This document shows positions 18,091 through 26,774 of a DNA stretch of 64,000 bases, piece after piece. Source of the stretch: Alkalihalobacterium chitinilyticum (GTDB taxonomy: Bacteria > Bacillota > Bacilli > Bacillales > Bacillaceae_F); NCBI RefSeq assembly GCF_029028005.1, contig NZ_JAOTPO010000001.1:62001-126000 (forward strand). The letters are read 5' to 3'. The position numbers and the translations under genes were made by a program. Under the pieces are notes generated by a model that was given only the letters and a program-made list of their open reading frames with translations, made no database searches and had not been told where the DNA came from. How positions within the stretch are numbered: the stretch's first letter is position 1; every line of letters begins with the position of its first letter.

Positions 18091-18333
18091 ATGAAAAGGC
18101 TGTTACTGGGGATTATATACTTATATCAAAAAATCATTTCGCCACTAAAACCACCTACCTGCCGCTTTCATCCATCTTGTTCCCATTACGGCTTTGAAGC
18201 GATTAAACGATTTGGGGCTATTAAAGGAAGCTGGTTGACGCTAAAAAGGATATTAAAGTGTCATCCGTTTCATCCAGGTGGATTTGACCCTGTCCCAGAA
18301 AAAGAAACCAAGACAAAAAATCAAACGAGGTGA
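18091..18333 (+). CDS. yidD: Membrane protein insertion efficiency factor YidD
   Basis: An 80-residue peripheral membrane protein of the YidD family (B. subtilis YtjA). It has the family blocks [28 protein letters not shown] and [13 protein letters not shown], with three conserved Cys. In E. coli, YidD assists YidC-dependent insertion, though its Bacillus role is less clear. SD AACGGGGAG lies upstream. The stop overlaps the SD of the next gene, so the two are likely co-transcribed. Confidence 0.95.
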   Translation: MKRLLLGIIYLYQKIISPLKPPTCRFHPSCSHYGFEAIKRFGAIKGSWLTLKRILKCHPFHPGGFDPVPEKETKTKNQTR

Positions 18334-18338
18334 ATCTT

Positions 18339-18593
18339 TTGAGTTATAATCATGATATCGACTACGATCGAGATGGCGATCGTGAAGATGAACTAACAGA
18401 AACACAAATCGTGAATTTGCTCAAGTCGAGTTTACAGCAAGAAGAAGAAATGTTGAAAACGTACACGATTTTAGCAGAGCGAATCCATGATAATGATGTA
18501 TTAAAAAATCGCTTAGAGAATTTTGCACAAGGAAATGCCAAACGTTCCCGTCAACTTGAAGAGGAAATCAAACAAAACGAGGAAAGCCATTAA
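18339..18593 (+). CDS. Hypothetical helical protein, four-helix/ferritin-like look
   Basis: An 84-residue acidic protein after yidD. I place the start at TTG 18339, because GAGGTG lies 6 bases upstream; the GTG at 18330 is part of that SD. The C-terminal 60 residues form two long amphipathic helices (LLKSSLQQEEEMLKTY...) like half of a rubrerythrin-type bundle, but the metal-binding set is not visible. Function unknown. Confidence 0.65.
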   Translation: MSYNHDIDYDRDGDREDELTETQIVNLLKSSLQQEEEMLKTYTILAERIHDNDVLKNRLENFAQGNAKRSRQLEEEIKQNEESH

Positions 18594-18610
18594 GTGTAGC
18601 CGACTCTAAT

Positions 18611-18637
18611 AGAGGTGCTAATCAAATTAGCACCTCT
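18611..18637. terminator. Hairpin between convergent genes
   Basis: Twelve-base perfect stem AGAGGTGCTAAT / ATTAGCACCTCT with loop CAA. Its flank is only weakly T-rich. The same AGAGGTGC... design occurs after hcp at 46581. Confidence 0.75.
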
Positions 18638-18695
18638 ATCTTACTTACCTATCTGGCCTGACGAATTCATTGTCAATAATAAGATATCGTGGTCC

Positions 18696-19667
18696 TCAAC
18701 TATAGTTTCTTCCTTTTCCTGAATCGCTTATTTCAACAAGCTCCTCAGGGTATGGCTCAAAAAAAGTTTGTTCGAGCATATACTCATTTTCAAATCGATA
18801 CGCCCATGCTTTTAAAATACTCACAACGCTGCTAATAGGAAGTTTCTTTTCACGATACTTTTCTAATGTCGATAAAAAGTATTCCTTTTCTTTCACTGAT
18901 AAATGAGGCGAAAAATAGCCGAATATCCGCTGGCATACATTGATGTTTGATGTGTAACGAGGTATTCTGCTAAAAAGCTGAAATAGTTCATCCTCATATA
19001 AACTAAACGTTTCTTCAATTGGTCTGTTATCTTTATTACTTAGAATTTGACCTAAAATCTTCAACCTTTTTTGGTTATAGGACATGAATAAATATTTATT
19101 TTTCTTATGAAAGTCATTGAGTTGATTTAGTTTTAAAAGTGACTTTACTTTTTTAAATTCGGTCGTCGTAAATAATTTCGTTAAATAGTGTTCTCTAATC
19201 TTAAAATTTTTTAGTCTTCCTTCATCTTCAATAGAGGATTTCGGATAATACTGTAGTACTTTTGCAGTGAAAGCACCACTGCCAGTTCGTACAGTTGGAG
19301 ACTTCTCTAAGCCTGAATATACTTTTACATCTGTAATCCCACAACTTGGGGAACGATTTTTCAGAATAAATCCATCAACATCTTTTAATTCCTCTAAAAA
19401 ACTATCTGCAAATTCTTCCATATGTGTCGTTAAGTCTTTTCCTGTTTTCGGTTGTACCAGGCGGTCTTTTTCACCTTCTGCCACGAGACGAATAACTTCT
19501 CGAGGTGTTCCTAAACCGATTTCCACTTCTGGACATACTGGAATGAATTCAACATACGGCTTTAAATTATGTACGGTTTGGTCCGTTAATTTATCTCCAT
19601 TATAGCGGCAAGCAGAAAATTCAATACATTTACTGACCACCACTTTTGGCTTACAAAACTCTTTCAT
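18696..19667 (-). CDS. DUF523 + DUF1722 (YbgA-like) protein
   Basis: A 323-residue two-domain protein. The N-terminal DUF523 (about 1-150) has CIEFSACRYNG and NRSPSCGI with conserved Cys. The C-terminal DUF1722 (about 185-300) has the HYLTKLFTTTEF and SYNQKRLKILGQ blocks. The fused form is widespread but biochemically uncharacterised. Cys positions hint at metal or thiouridine-type chemistry (speculation). Single gene. Confidence 0.9.
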   Translation of the reverse strand: MKEFCKPKVVVSKCIEFSACRYNGDKLTDQTVHNLKPYVEFIPVCPEVEIGLGTPREVIRLVAEGEKDRLVQPKTGKDLTTHMEEFADSFLEELKDVDGFILKNRSPSCGITDVKVYSGLEKSPTVRTGSGAFTAKVLQYYPKSSIEDEGRLKNFKIREHYLTKLFTTTEFKKVKSLLKLNQLNDFHKKNKYLFMSYNQKRLKILGQILSNKDNRPIEETFSLYEDELFQLFSRIPRYTSNINVCQRIFGYFSPHLSVKEKEYFLSTLEKYREKKLPISSVVSILKAWAYRFENEYMLEQTFFEPYPEELVEISDSGKGRNYS

Positions 19668-20028
19668 ACATCCACCAACCCATTCTTAATTCATTCAATT
19701 CATTATACAACCTGCTGTCACAACTTTATTAGGTTATGTAATCTCAATTTTAAAATGCAAACCTTCACTTTGTAGCTTCTTGGGTGGCTACCTTTATGAC
19801 CAAAGCAGCCCTATAGTAGTTTTTTCCCCTAAACAAAAATTCATGCTTTAAATTCTTTTAGTACTCATGTATAAAATTGTACTGGAAAAAGGATAATAAT
19901 CGAAGAAGAAAATGACAGGCACTAAATTAAATATATACGATTTTTGGTCGAAGTCCAATGTAACGTCCGATCATTTTTCAAATGGATACTGTCAGATTAT
20001 TTTCATCGCAAAGGAGATTTATTTACTT
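19668..20028. other. Intergenic region, no gene seen
   Basis: A 361-base region between the divergent DUF523 gene and the lipoprotein gene. A 39-codon in-frame extension of the lipoprotein ORF (from 19912) lies here but has no SD and would bury the signal peptide. Promoters for both genes must be here; none stands out. Confidence 0.6.
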
Positions 20029-20592
20029 ATGCAAAAACTTGCTATCTTAATTGTCCTAACTGTTACGATGCTTACGTTTACAGCTTGCCAAGATCGTCCT
20101 GAAGATATTACACAAAGTATAGAAAAACAACATATGCGTGGTGCAGACGGAATTGAACCCTTGCATCCTTCAAATAAAGATCAGAATAAAACAAGAAGAG
20201 ATGTAACTGAGAACGCGGTTTCTTATGCTTCGGAATTTGGATATTATTTAAACCAATTATATGCTCACCTGGAGCCTTTAAATAATTTGTTTTATACAGA
20301 AAACCCAACAGAAACTGATGTTCACGAGGCTCGAGAACACGTTCAAAATGCACAGGATTGGAGTGAGTACATACTTAGTTTAGATACACCACCAGAGTTC
20401 GTAAATCTTTATATAGGACATAGTAGTACACTCCTGGAACTAGACTCTCTTATGAAAAGTTTAGAGGATATGGACTTAAATGATGAGGTTGACTTTAGAA
20501 GGGCTCGTTTATATTACGAAAACACCATTATTGCCGTAAAGTCGATGGAACGTGAATATAAAGGCGTACTCGAAGAACACGGGATCAAATAA
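20029..20592 (+). CDS. Helical lipoprotein of unknown function
   Basis: A 187-residue secreted lipoprotein. The N-terminal hydrophobic stretch ends in the lipobox LTFTAC (Cys20). The mature part is acidic and largely helical. The ATG at 20029 was chosen because it restores a proper signal peptide, although AAGGAG is 12 bases away. There is no recognised domain. It converges on a YhcN-family lipoprotein gene, and both are likely surface or spore-envelope proteins (inference). Confidence 0.75.
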   Translation: MQKLAILIVLTVTMLTFTACQDRPEDITQSIEKQHMRGADGIEPLHPSNKDQNKTRRDVTENAVSYASEFGYYLNQLYAHLEPLNNLFYTENPTETDVHEAREHVQNAQDWSEYILSLDTPPEFVNLYIGHSSTLLELDSLMKSLEDMDLNDEVDFRRARLYYENTIIAVKSMEREYKGVLEEHGIK

Positions 20593-20597
20593 AAAAA

Positions 20598-20643
20598 GTG
20601 CCAGGCACCTTCACTACATTAAAGCGGTGAAGGTGCCTGGCAC
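20598..20643. terminator. Long GTGCCAGGCACC hairpin terminator
   Basis: Seventeen-base perfect stem GTGCCAGGCACCTTCAC / GTGAAGGTGCCTGGCAC with a 12-base loop. Read on the minus strand it ends in seven T and terminates the YhcN gene; T richness is weak in the other direction. The GTGCCAG arm recurs at 22159 and 46905. Confidence 0.9.
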
Positions 20644-20651
20644 CGGTTAAA

Positions 20652-21371
20652 TTATTCATGTCTAGGGAAGACGTTTTTTCTGATTTCTGATAGTTGACCG
20701 CCAATTCCTTGGAACGGCTCGGCGATATCGTTTCCTTCAAGCACTGCACGAATTCGATTGACGTTTCTTCGATCTATAGCAATGCGCACTCGGTCTAGAT
20801 CAACTACTTCGGAGAGTTCTTCCTCAACTTCTTGAATAAGCTTCGGTCGATTTTGTTCCGGTGATTCAATGCCAATAAGTAACACCCCTTCATGCGGGAG
20901 CACATAAACTTCATTGATATTTTCAATTGCCAACAATCTTTGTCGAATGGAATCATTAGTATCTAAAGTTTGAAGTTTTTCGTTATCCATTTGCTTATGT
21001 CTTAAATGTGGACGATCTCCAAGCACATACTTACCTCTAATTGTATTAGGAATATTATTGTAAATCCTTGCCCCACTTCGATTTGTACCTTGGGTTTTAA
21101 ATCCTAAATTACGTTCGCTTGTATAGTACATATTATTTTGAGCAATCGGTTGTGCCCGATCAGTACGCCCCTTTGGTACACCATCAGGAACCATCATATC
21201 ACTTAAAGGACCTTCATGATTTCTAGCTCGATTGGTTCCGAAACCACTAAATCCCTCTTCACGAAAATGGTTTGCGCCCATTGGGTGCTTCTGTTCCACA
21301 ACGCCACATCCGGAGAACATCGCTAAGAGCAACATAAGCATGACGATAACCGAGGTTAGTTTTTTCATCAT
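20652..21371 (-). CDS. YhcN/YlaJ-family sporulation lipoprotein
   Basis: A 239-residue lipoprotein. The signal peptide ends at FSGC (about Cys22), followed by a Gly/Asn/Arg-rich linker. The C-terminal YhcN/YlaJ domain (about 120-225) has IENINEVYVLPHEGVLLIGIE. YhcN of B. subtilis is a spore lipoprotein. SD AAAGGAG allows either the ATG at 21371 or 21368, and the second has better spacing. A second paralogue lies at 22242-22835, with two small genes between them. Confidence 0.88.
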   Translation of the reverse strand: MMKKLTSVIVMLMLLLAMFSGCGVVEQKHPMGANHFREEGFSGFGTNRARNHEGPLSDMMVPDGVPKGRTDRAQPIAQNNMYYTSERNLGFKTQGTNRSGARIYNNIPNTIRGKYVLGDRPHLRHKQMDNEKLQTLDTNDSIRQRLLAIENINEVYVLPHEGVLLIGIESPEQNRPKLIQEVEEELSEVVDLDRVRIAIDRRNVNRIRAVLEGNDIAEPFQGIGGQLSEIRKNVFPRHE

Positions 21372-21663
21372 AATTCTCCTTTCTTGTTACTTATAAGTTG
21401 TGTACAATGAGTCGATTTCATGAGAAGAAGTTAGCGGAAATTGTTTCTTTACAAGAGAAAAACTTATAGAAGAAACCTCACTTTTTGTCGATTTGTTGTT
21501 TATTTTTAAAGTTCATGACTACTTTTAGGGAATGTATTTAATTATCACTAAAAATACGTATAATTGTCGTTGTGTGTAAAATAAATTCAAACTTTCTCAC
21601 ATATTAGCAATGAGACAATCGGTTTACACAAATTAATATTGATGAAAAAATGGAGTGGAAGAA

Positions 21664-21825
21664 ATGTTATTGTATGCGATTGAACGAAAAAGAAGTCAGA
21701 TGATCTTACTAGCTGAAAAATATGGCTATACTTCCGAGGCAACGGTTAGATGTAGTCAAGAGTTGGACAGGCTGTTGAACCTAGCGCAGCAAACGACCTG
21801 TATGAATGTGAAAATGGCCAAGTAG
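21664..21825 (+). CDS. Spo0E-like aspartyl-phosphate phosphatase
   Basis: A 53-residue peptide with the Spo0E-family signature: IERKRSQMILLAEKYGY (first helix) and SQELDRLLNLAQ (SxxxD motif of the second helix). Members dephosphorylate Spo0A~P and delay sporulation. GGAGTGG precedes ATG. It is shorter than Spo0E but equal to YnzD/YisI-class members. It stands alone between two sporulation-type lipoprotein genes. Confidence 0.85.
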   Translation: MLLYAIERKRSQMILLAEKYGYTSEATVRCSQELDRLLNLAQQTTCMNVKMAK

Positions 21826-21956
21826 TTACCATTTATTGTTTACCTTTCACGGCTACTATTGTTATAATAAAAGCATCTTTACCACTATACTTATATAGTT
21901 TAACCCCTTTGTTTAAAAGAACATTCTTCTACTTCAATGTGTAAGGAGTTGTATCT

Positions 21957-22133
21957 GTGGATGGTGTAAAAATAGCTTGCCAGGAAATTCTTTTACGTCT
22001 TCAACTGATGGATGGTGTCAAAGTCTCTTATCAAACACAAGATGAGATCGAACGTATCATTAGAAGTACATACCATCTTGGATATGCAGATGGACAACTG
22101 GAAGCCGAGAAAAAACAAATAAAAATATCATAG
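21957..22133 (+). CDS. Small hypothetical protein (58 aa)
   Basis: A 58-residue ORF with a GTG start and AAGGAG 8 bases upstream. The sequence is mixed helical (EILLRLQLMDGVKVSYQT, then QDEIERIIRSTYHLGYADGQ) with a basic tail. There is no TM or Cys cluster. Possibly a regulator-size protein; no family recognised. It is followed by the degenerate GTGCCAG hairpin. Confidence 0.65.
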   Translation: MDGVKIACQEILLRLQLMDGVKVSYQTQDEIERIIRSTYHLGYADGQLEAEKKQIKIS

Positions 22134-22155
22134 CGGCTGATCGCAAACAAACGAA

Positions 22156-22233
22156 AAAGTGCCAGCATTACTTTTTACACTTAAAAGAAACAAATCGAAG
22201 TTCTTTCAAGGTAATGGGCAGTTCTGGCACTTT
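22156..22233. repeat. Degenerate GTGCCAG hairpin
   Basis: Outer arms GTGCCAG (22159) and CTGGCAC (22224) plus a second arm pair CATTAC (22166) / GTAATG (22211) displaced by 7 bases; AAAGT/ACTTT flanks. Minus-strand reading ends in CTTTTTCG, so it probably terminates the second YhcN gene. It is an eroded relative of the element at 20598. Confidence 0.7.
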
Positions 22234-22241
22234 AGAAAAAA

Positions 22242-22835
22242 TTAATTAATTATTCTAGCCCGTTCAAATGGACGTTGCAAAATTCTACCAAGGTCCCTCA
22301 TAAAGTTTTCAGATTCTATACCTTCTTCATAAGGAGTTCCCTCTCTCAAGTTATAAAGTTGTCTTTGGAATTCAGAAAAACCTTGATCATCATGAATGAC
22401 ACGAACTTCCTCATCATTTGCGATAGCTGAATGTACTGTTTTTTTCACCTTGTTTTCTATCTCATCGTTCCACTCTTCTGTTGTATAAACACCTACTAAG
22501 ACTATTCTTCCTTGAATATACACATGTGCGTCTTCAACTTCCTCTAATTGCAACAGTTGCTTCGTTAAAGGTCTGTTTCCATTATAAAATTCAATGTAAT
22601 CCGCATTATCAGTTCTAGTGTTTGTCCCATGACCCGTATTTCTTCTCGAAGTAATAAGTTGTCTACTCATTAATGGGGTTCTCCCATCAACAGCCATTTC
22701 CGGATCTAGCTCTGGAACTTGTTGTTCTTCCAATATTCTTTGTTCATTTTGTTGCACCCCTGCTCCTGTACCACAAGCAGTTGATACAATAACTAAAACC
22801 CATAACGATAAAAAGCAGATACATACTTTTTTCAC
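22242..22835 (-). CDS. YhcN/YlaJ-family lipoprotein, second paralogue
   Basis: A 197-residue lipoprotein. The signal ends with VSTAC (about Cys21), followed by a linker rich in Gln/Glu. The YhcN/YlaJ domain (about 85-170) has LLQLEEVEDAHVYIQGRIVLVGVY. It shares layout with the gene at 20652 but is more diverged in the linker. The ATG has AAAGGGGAG upstream. Two paralogues this close suggest local duplication (inference). Confidence 0.85.
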   Translation of the reverse strand: MKKVCICFLSLWVLVIVSTACGTGAGVQQNEQRILEEQQVPELDPEMAVDGRTPLMSRQLITSRRNTGHGTNTRTDNADYIEFYNGNRPLTKQLLQLEEVEDAHVYIQGRIVLVGVYTTEEWNDEIENKVKKTVHSAIANDEEVRVIHDDQGFSEFQRQLYNLREGTPYEEGIESENFMRDLGRILQRPFERARIIN

Positions 22836-23132
22836 GGTACACTCCCCTTTCTTTTATTATCGTTTAATTTTTTTCAACATAATACCCCTGTAAACTATAG
22901 GAAATTGAAAAACGGTTGATCGGCATTATATTTGACATGAGCTCGCCTTAAAAAGCAAATGAATAGTACAATCGAATAAGTCGGTTTTGGTTGACTAGTC
23001 TAGAGATCGATGTGAATGTAGCTTTTTCGAAAACCTAAAAGAATTTTCGATTAACCATTGCAATCAATACTACAATTTGATAAGGTAGACACAACAACAA
23101 AAATGAATATTCTTTACTTCTAAATTGAAGTG
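22836..23132. other. Intergenic region upstream of the lysine riboswitch
   Basis: A 297-base AT-rich region with no ORF or hairpin of note. It should contain the dapA promoter. TTGCAA at about 23059 followed by GATAAG is the nearest sigma-A-like pair, but spacing is short, so I do not call it. Confidence 0.5.
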
Positions 23133-23307
23133 AGGATAGAGGTGCAAAGACCATAAGTAAGCAATGCGAGGAGGATGAGCTCTTGTGAACATTGTTGAAA
23201 GGGGGATTTGCCGAAGTCTACGGTTCTCATACTAACCAAGGGCTGGTTCTGTATTGAAGAAATGCAGAACTGTCATATAGTACATACTATATGGAGGGCT
23301 ATCTTAC
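23133..23307 (+). promoter_or_regulatory. Lysine riboswitch (L box)
   Basis: All the conserved L-box blocks are present in order: GATAGAGGTGCAAAGACCATAAG, GAGGAGGATGA, GAAAGGGGGATTTGCCGAAG, the paired GGTTCTC..AACC and GGGCTGGT..., and the closing strand GGAGGGCTATCTT. This is the five-helix aptamer that binds lysine. A 12-bp terminator follows at 23335, so high lysine is expected to stop transcription before dapA. Confidence 0.96.
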
Positions 23308-23334
23308 GCAAGGATAATGGTAATTGTCATTCCT

Positions 23335-23371
23335 AGCAACAATGAGCAGCTCTTCTCATTGTTGCTTTTTA
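23335..23371 (+). terminator. Riboswitch expression-platform terminator
   Basis: Twelve-base stem AGCAACAATGAG / CTCATTGTTGCT with 8-base loop and TTTTTATT tail, 46 bases before the dapA ATG. Confidence 0.93.
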
Positions 23372-23416
23372 TTGTTATAAAATTTGTATTTTAAATGCAC
23401 TAAGGGGGAAGCTAAA

Positions 23417-24304
23417 ATGAATTTTGGAAAAGTTTTAACAGCAATGGTTACACCTTTTGACGTATATGGAAATCTCGATCTGCAAGCTACGGAGCAATTA
23501 GTAAATCACCTGATCGCCAATGGTTCGGACGGACTTGTTGTCGCAGGAACTACAGGTGAATCACCTACTTTAACTGCAACAGAAAAACTAACGCTTTTCA
23601 AACATGTAGTTGAGGTTGTAAACGGTCGAGTACCTGTCATTGCAGGAACAGGTTCTAACAATACAGCAACATCAATTGAACTAACAAAACAAGCAGAAGA
23701 AATTGGTGTGGATGGCATCATGCTCGTTGCCCCTTATTATAATAAACCATCTCAAGAAGGACTTTATCAACACTTCAAAGCGATTGCAGAGCAAACAAAA
23801 TTGCCTGTTATGATCTATAACATCCCTGGGCGCAGCGCTGTTAATATCTCGGTAGAAACGACTGTCCGCTTATCGCATATTCCTAATATCGTTGCAACTA
23901 AAGAAGCAAGCGGAGATTTAGAAGCAATGGCAAAAATTATTAGTGAAACGGACAGCAACTTTAGTCTCTATAGTGGGGATGACAGTCTAACATTACCGAT
24001 CTTATCAATTGGAGGTACAGGCATTGTTTCGGTTTCTGCACACATTCTCGGGAATGAAATGCAAAACATGGTAACAAGCTTCTTGAAAGGAAATGTATAT
24101 GAAGCTGCAGAACAACATCGCACATTATTACCAGTAATGAAATCATTATTTACAGCACCTAGTCCATCACCTGTCAAAGCAGCGTTAAATATGAAAGGAA
24201 TTACGGTAGGTTCAGTTCGTCTTCCTCTCGTTCCATTAACAGAAGAAGAAGAACAACAATTACGAACGACCATTTTCCCAGAAATTTCTTATAACGTTGG
24301 CTAA
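23417..24304 (+). CDS. dapA: 4-hydroxy-tetrahydrodipicolinate synthase
   Basis: A 295-residue TIM-barrel aldolase that condenses pyruvate with aspartate semialdehyde in lysine, diaminopimelate and spore dipicolinate synthesis. The catalytic GTTGE block (TTGESPT) and the Schiff-base lysine motif (VATKEASG) are visible, as are the NIPGRS loop and Tyr in YNIPGR. AGGGGGA lies 6-7 bases before ATG 23417; the longer ORF start upstream has no SD. Controlled by the lysine riboswitch. It is stand-alone rather than in an asd-dapG-dapA operon, so it may be a second copy. Confidence 0.96.
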   Translation: MNFGKVLTAMVTPFDVYGNLDLQATEQLVNHLIANGSDGLVVAGTTGESPTLTATEKLTLFKHVVEVVNGRVPVIAGTGSNNTATSIELTKQAEEIGVDGIMLVAPYYNKPSQEGLYQHFKAIAEQTKLPVMIYNIPGRSAVNISVETTVRLSHIPNIVATKEASGDLEAMAKIISETDSNFSLYSGDDSLTLPILSIGGTGIVSVSAHILGNEMQNMVTSFLKGNVYEAAEQHRTLLPVMKSLFTAPSPSPVKAALNMKGITVGSVRLPLVPLTEEEEQQLRTTIFPEISYNVG

Positions 24305-24339
24305 AAGTGATCAAATAGATGAGGAAACTATAACTAAAC

Positions 24340-24379
24340 AACCCCGAGTTAACCTAATGAGGTAACTCGGGGTTTTCTT
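24340..24379. terminator. Terminator between dapA and the EamA transporter gene
   Basis: AACCCCGAGTTA / TAACTCGGGGTT stem with an inner CCT/AGG pair and TTTTCTTT tail; sits between convergent genes. Confidence 0.92.
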
Positions 24380-25320
24380 TAAACTGCCTTTTGCACTTTT
24401 CTCTTTTTCAATACTCGCCTCTTCACATATTCGTCAATGAATCCAGTCCCTAATAAAACACCGAGTACGATAAATACAAAACCAGTTAATTGTAGTAACG
24501 TTATTTGTTCGCCTAACCACAAAGCTGAAAAAACTAATCCAAAGAAAGGAACAAAATTATTAAATACTGCCGTCTGCCCAGCCCCAAGTCGATGGATCGC
24601 AGCATTAAACAAGAAATGACCTAAAGCTGTAGCGAAAATAGAAGAAACTAAAAATATACCCCAGATCCAACCGGTTTGTTCGATCATTTGGGATGTTCCT
24701 GCCGGCTCTGCAAATAAGCTGATAACAAATAAAAAACTGGAACCGACAACTAACATTACCGCTGTCATTACCCTTGAATCGATCGTATTTGTTCCTTTCT
24801 TAATGTATATAAAAGAAACCGCCTGAACGAACATCGCAATAAATATAGAGACATCTCCCACATTTATCGATGTGAAACTCTCTCCACTTTGTAAAATGAT
24901 TGAAGCAACACCACAGAAAGCGAAAATAATACCCACAACCCGTAACCTCGATAATGAATCTTTTAACATGACAGAAGCCAAAATTGATGTTGTCAGAGGC
25001 AGTAATGCTAAAATTAATGCTGTATTAGATGCTGTTGTCGTTGTTAAACCCCATGCTAAGAAAAAATGGTGACCCGTCACTCCAAAAATTGTTGCTATAA
25101 AAATGTACTTCCATTCTACCTTTGTGAATTTCCTTAATTGTTTAATCAAGATACATACTGTAATTGCTACAACTCCTGCTAAGAATACTCGAAAAGACGT
25201 CATGGTAACGGTTGGAAAAACATCAACAAGCATTTTAATAAATACGACATTCATCCCCCAGATGACCATAACGAACATAAGCAATACGTATGTAAACATA
25301 TTAGAGTTTGTGTTATTCAA
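24379..25320 (-). CDS. DMT-superfamily (EamA) transporter
   Basis: A 313-residue protein with ten hydrophobic helices in two EamA repeats. The first repeat opens IWGMNVVFIKM; the second ends LFNAAIHRLGAGQTAVFNNF and GEQIT. Such proteins export amino acids or metabolites. The substrate is not evident. The basic tail (KRRVLKKRKVQK) is on the cytoplasmic side. Upstream is another membrane protein 15 bases away, so they form an operon. Confidence 0.88.
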   Translation of the reverse strand: MNNTNSNMFTYVLLMFVMVIWGMNVVFIKMLVDVFPTVTMTSFRVFLAGVVAITVCILIKQLRKFTKVEWKYIFIATIFGVTGHHFFLAWGLTTTTASNTALILALLPLTTSILASVMLKDSLSRLRVVGIIFAFCGVASIILQSGESFTSINVGDVSIFIAMFVQAVSFIYIKKGTNTIDSRVMTAVMLVVGSSFLFVISLFAEPAGTSQMIEQTGWIWGIFLVSSIFATALGHFLFNAAIHRLGAGQTAVFNNFVPFFGLVFSALWLGEQITLLQLTGFVFIVLGVLLGTGFIDEYVKRRVLKKRKVQKAV

Positions 25321-25335
25321 AGTTGATCTCCCCTT

Positions 25336-26718
25336 TTAAATAAGCTGCAGCCAATGAAATAGATAGAGGAATAATGCTAATACAAACATACAAACAAAGA
25401 CAAATTGACTGTTCTTTTTTGCAATATCAATTGATGAATAGTTCATTAATCCTGAGGCCATTAGAACCGATCCAGAAAAAGGTGACACTTGCGTTGCTAA
25501 CGTCCAGGCAATCAACAAAAGTATCGCCATGAATTCAGAACTAACGGAAAAAAGTTGCGGTGACAGTGCACTACCTATCCCAATTACAATCACAACGGGA
25601 TGTATCCCAAAAATCGATAAAAGAATCGCAAAACTTATAACGATTATAGCCATTACATAAATATACCCTTGAGAAACAGTTAAGATCATTTGAGAAACAT
25701 GGGCTCCAATTTCTGTTAATGATAGTGCTGCACCAAAAAAACCCGCACTAATAAAAATAACAATTTCATTTTTCAAACGAGCAAAACATTGATTAATATA
25801 AGAAACTAGTTCCCGTATATAATCTTTGAACTGTCTTGAAAAAACGGCCCATAATATTGGATAAAAAAATCCGAGCAGAGACACAACCGTTAACATATTA
25901 ACGGGCAGGATGAATTCTAATAGAAATGAACTTAAAAACAGCCCTAAACCAAACAACACTAATAAACGCAGGGACGGTAGCTCTTTTTCATGTTCTTTTT
26001 TCACACCCTTAGGCAGAACATGTTTTTCATCATGTTCAAATTCCAATCGAGGAAAGAAAATAATAGAAATCACTGCGTAAATCAATCCAATGGTTAGTCC
26101 AAATACCCCGATTGAACTCCATGACACATCGAAAAGAACTAACACAAGACCTACATTTACAAAATATGGAGACCAAAACATGCAAAACCCAAAGGCTCGA
26201 AGTAAGATCATTACCATTTTCTTTTTTAAAAAATTGGATAAACTTCCTTCGATAATTCGATGTACTAGAACCATCGAACCTAAATTAAGTATGGCACCCA
26301 TCGTTGCTGTTAGTAGAAAACCTAGACGATAAGGATGCGAATTATTTTTCTTTTCCTGTTCCATTCGTTCAATACGGATTTTTAACGTTGTCAATAACCC
26401 AGCTAAAGAAATAAAAACCCCTATTAACGGTACGAGCAAAAAGAGGGATAATAAATTAATATTATAGCCAAACGCCAATAAGAAAGAAGTCGCATCCGTA
26501 TCTGCCGTAAAAAAGACAGCCATTCCAATCGTTAATAATGGAATAGTAATGATAATACTGCTCTTCCTTACAAAAGGTAACGCAGCAAACAACAAAACGG
26601 CTGCTAATAAACTATACGACACACTCAATAGTAAACTAGAATAAAAGACTGATAATAGATACAAGGCAACTGTTAAAAAGCAGACCAAACCTATAATAGT
26701 ATTCCACTTCATACTCAT
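25336..26718 (-). CDS. Polytopic membrane protein, possible ion-transporter superfamily
   Basis: A 460-residue protein with about 12 TM helices and a cytoplasmic charged loop near residue 220 (FEHDEKHVLPKGVKKEHEKELP). Repeated helix-hairpin regions and the late segment FGIHPVVIVIGIGSALSP and TQVSPFSGSVL recall the ArsB/NhaD/DcuC-like IT superfamily; this is a weak inference. I set ATG at 26718, with GGAG 8 bases upstream. It is the first gene of a two-gene unit with the EamA transporter. Confidence 0.72.
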   Translation of the reverse strand: MSMKWNTIIGLVCFLTVALYLLSVFYSSLLLSVSYSLLAAVLLFAALPFVRKSSIIITIPLLTIGMAVFFTADTDATSFLLAFGYNINLLSLFLLVPLIGVFISLAGLLTTLKIRIERMEQEKKNNSHPYRLGFLLTATMGAILNLGSMVLVHRIIEGSLSNFLKKKMVMILLRAFGFCMFWSPYFVNVGLVLVLFDVSWSSIGVFGLTIGLIYAVISIIFFPRLEFEHDEKHVLPKGVKKEHEKELPSLRLLVLFGLGLFLSSFLLEFILPVNMLTVVSLLGFFYPILWAVFSRQFKDYIRELVSYINQCFARLKNEIVIFISAGFFGAALSLTEIGAHVSQMILTVSQGYIYVMAIIVISFAILLSIFGIHPVVIVIGIGSALSPQLFSVSSEFMAILLLIAWTLATQVSPFSGSVLMASGLMNYSSIDIAKKNSQFVFVCMFVLALFLYLFHWLQLI

Positions 26719-26740
26719 ATATTCTGCTCCCTTACAACTG

Positions 26741-26763
26741 AAAAAAGCTGCATATGCAGCTTT
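26741..26763 (-). terminator. Terminator of the 59-aa membrane peptide gene
   Basis: Perfect 20-base palindrome AAAGCTGCATATGCAGCTTT, with T run on the minus strand (GCTTTTTTC). Confidence 0.9.
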
Positions 26764-26774
26764 ACCTTTTAGGA

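Noticed and set aside
17991-18197. 68-aa ORF overlapping yidD
   Set aside because: Begins in a terminator stem and overlaps yidD in another frame.
19912-20028. N-terminal extension of the 187-aa lipoprotein
   Set aside because: No SD; it would place the signal peptide internally.
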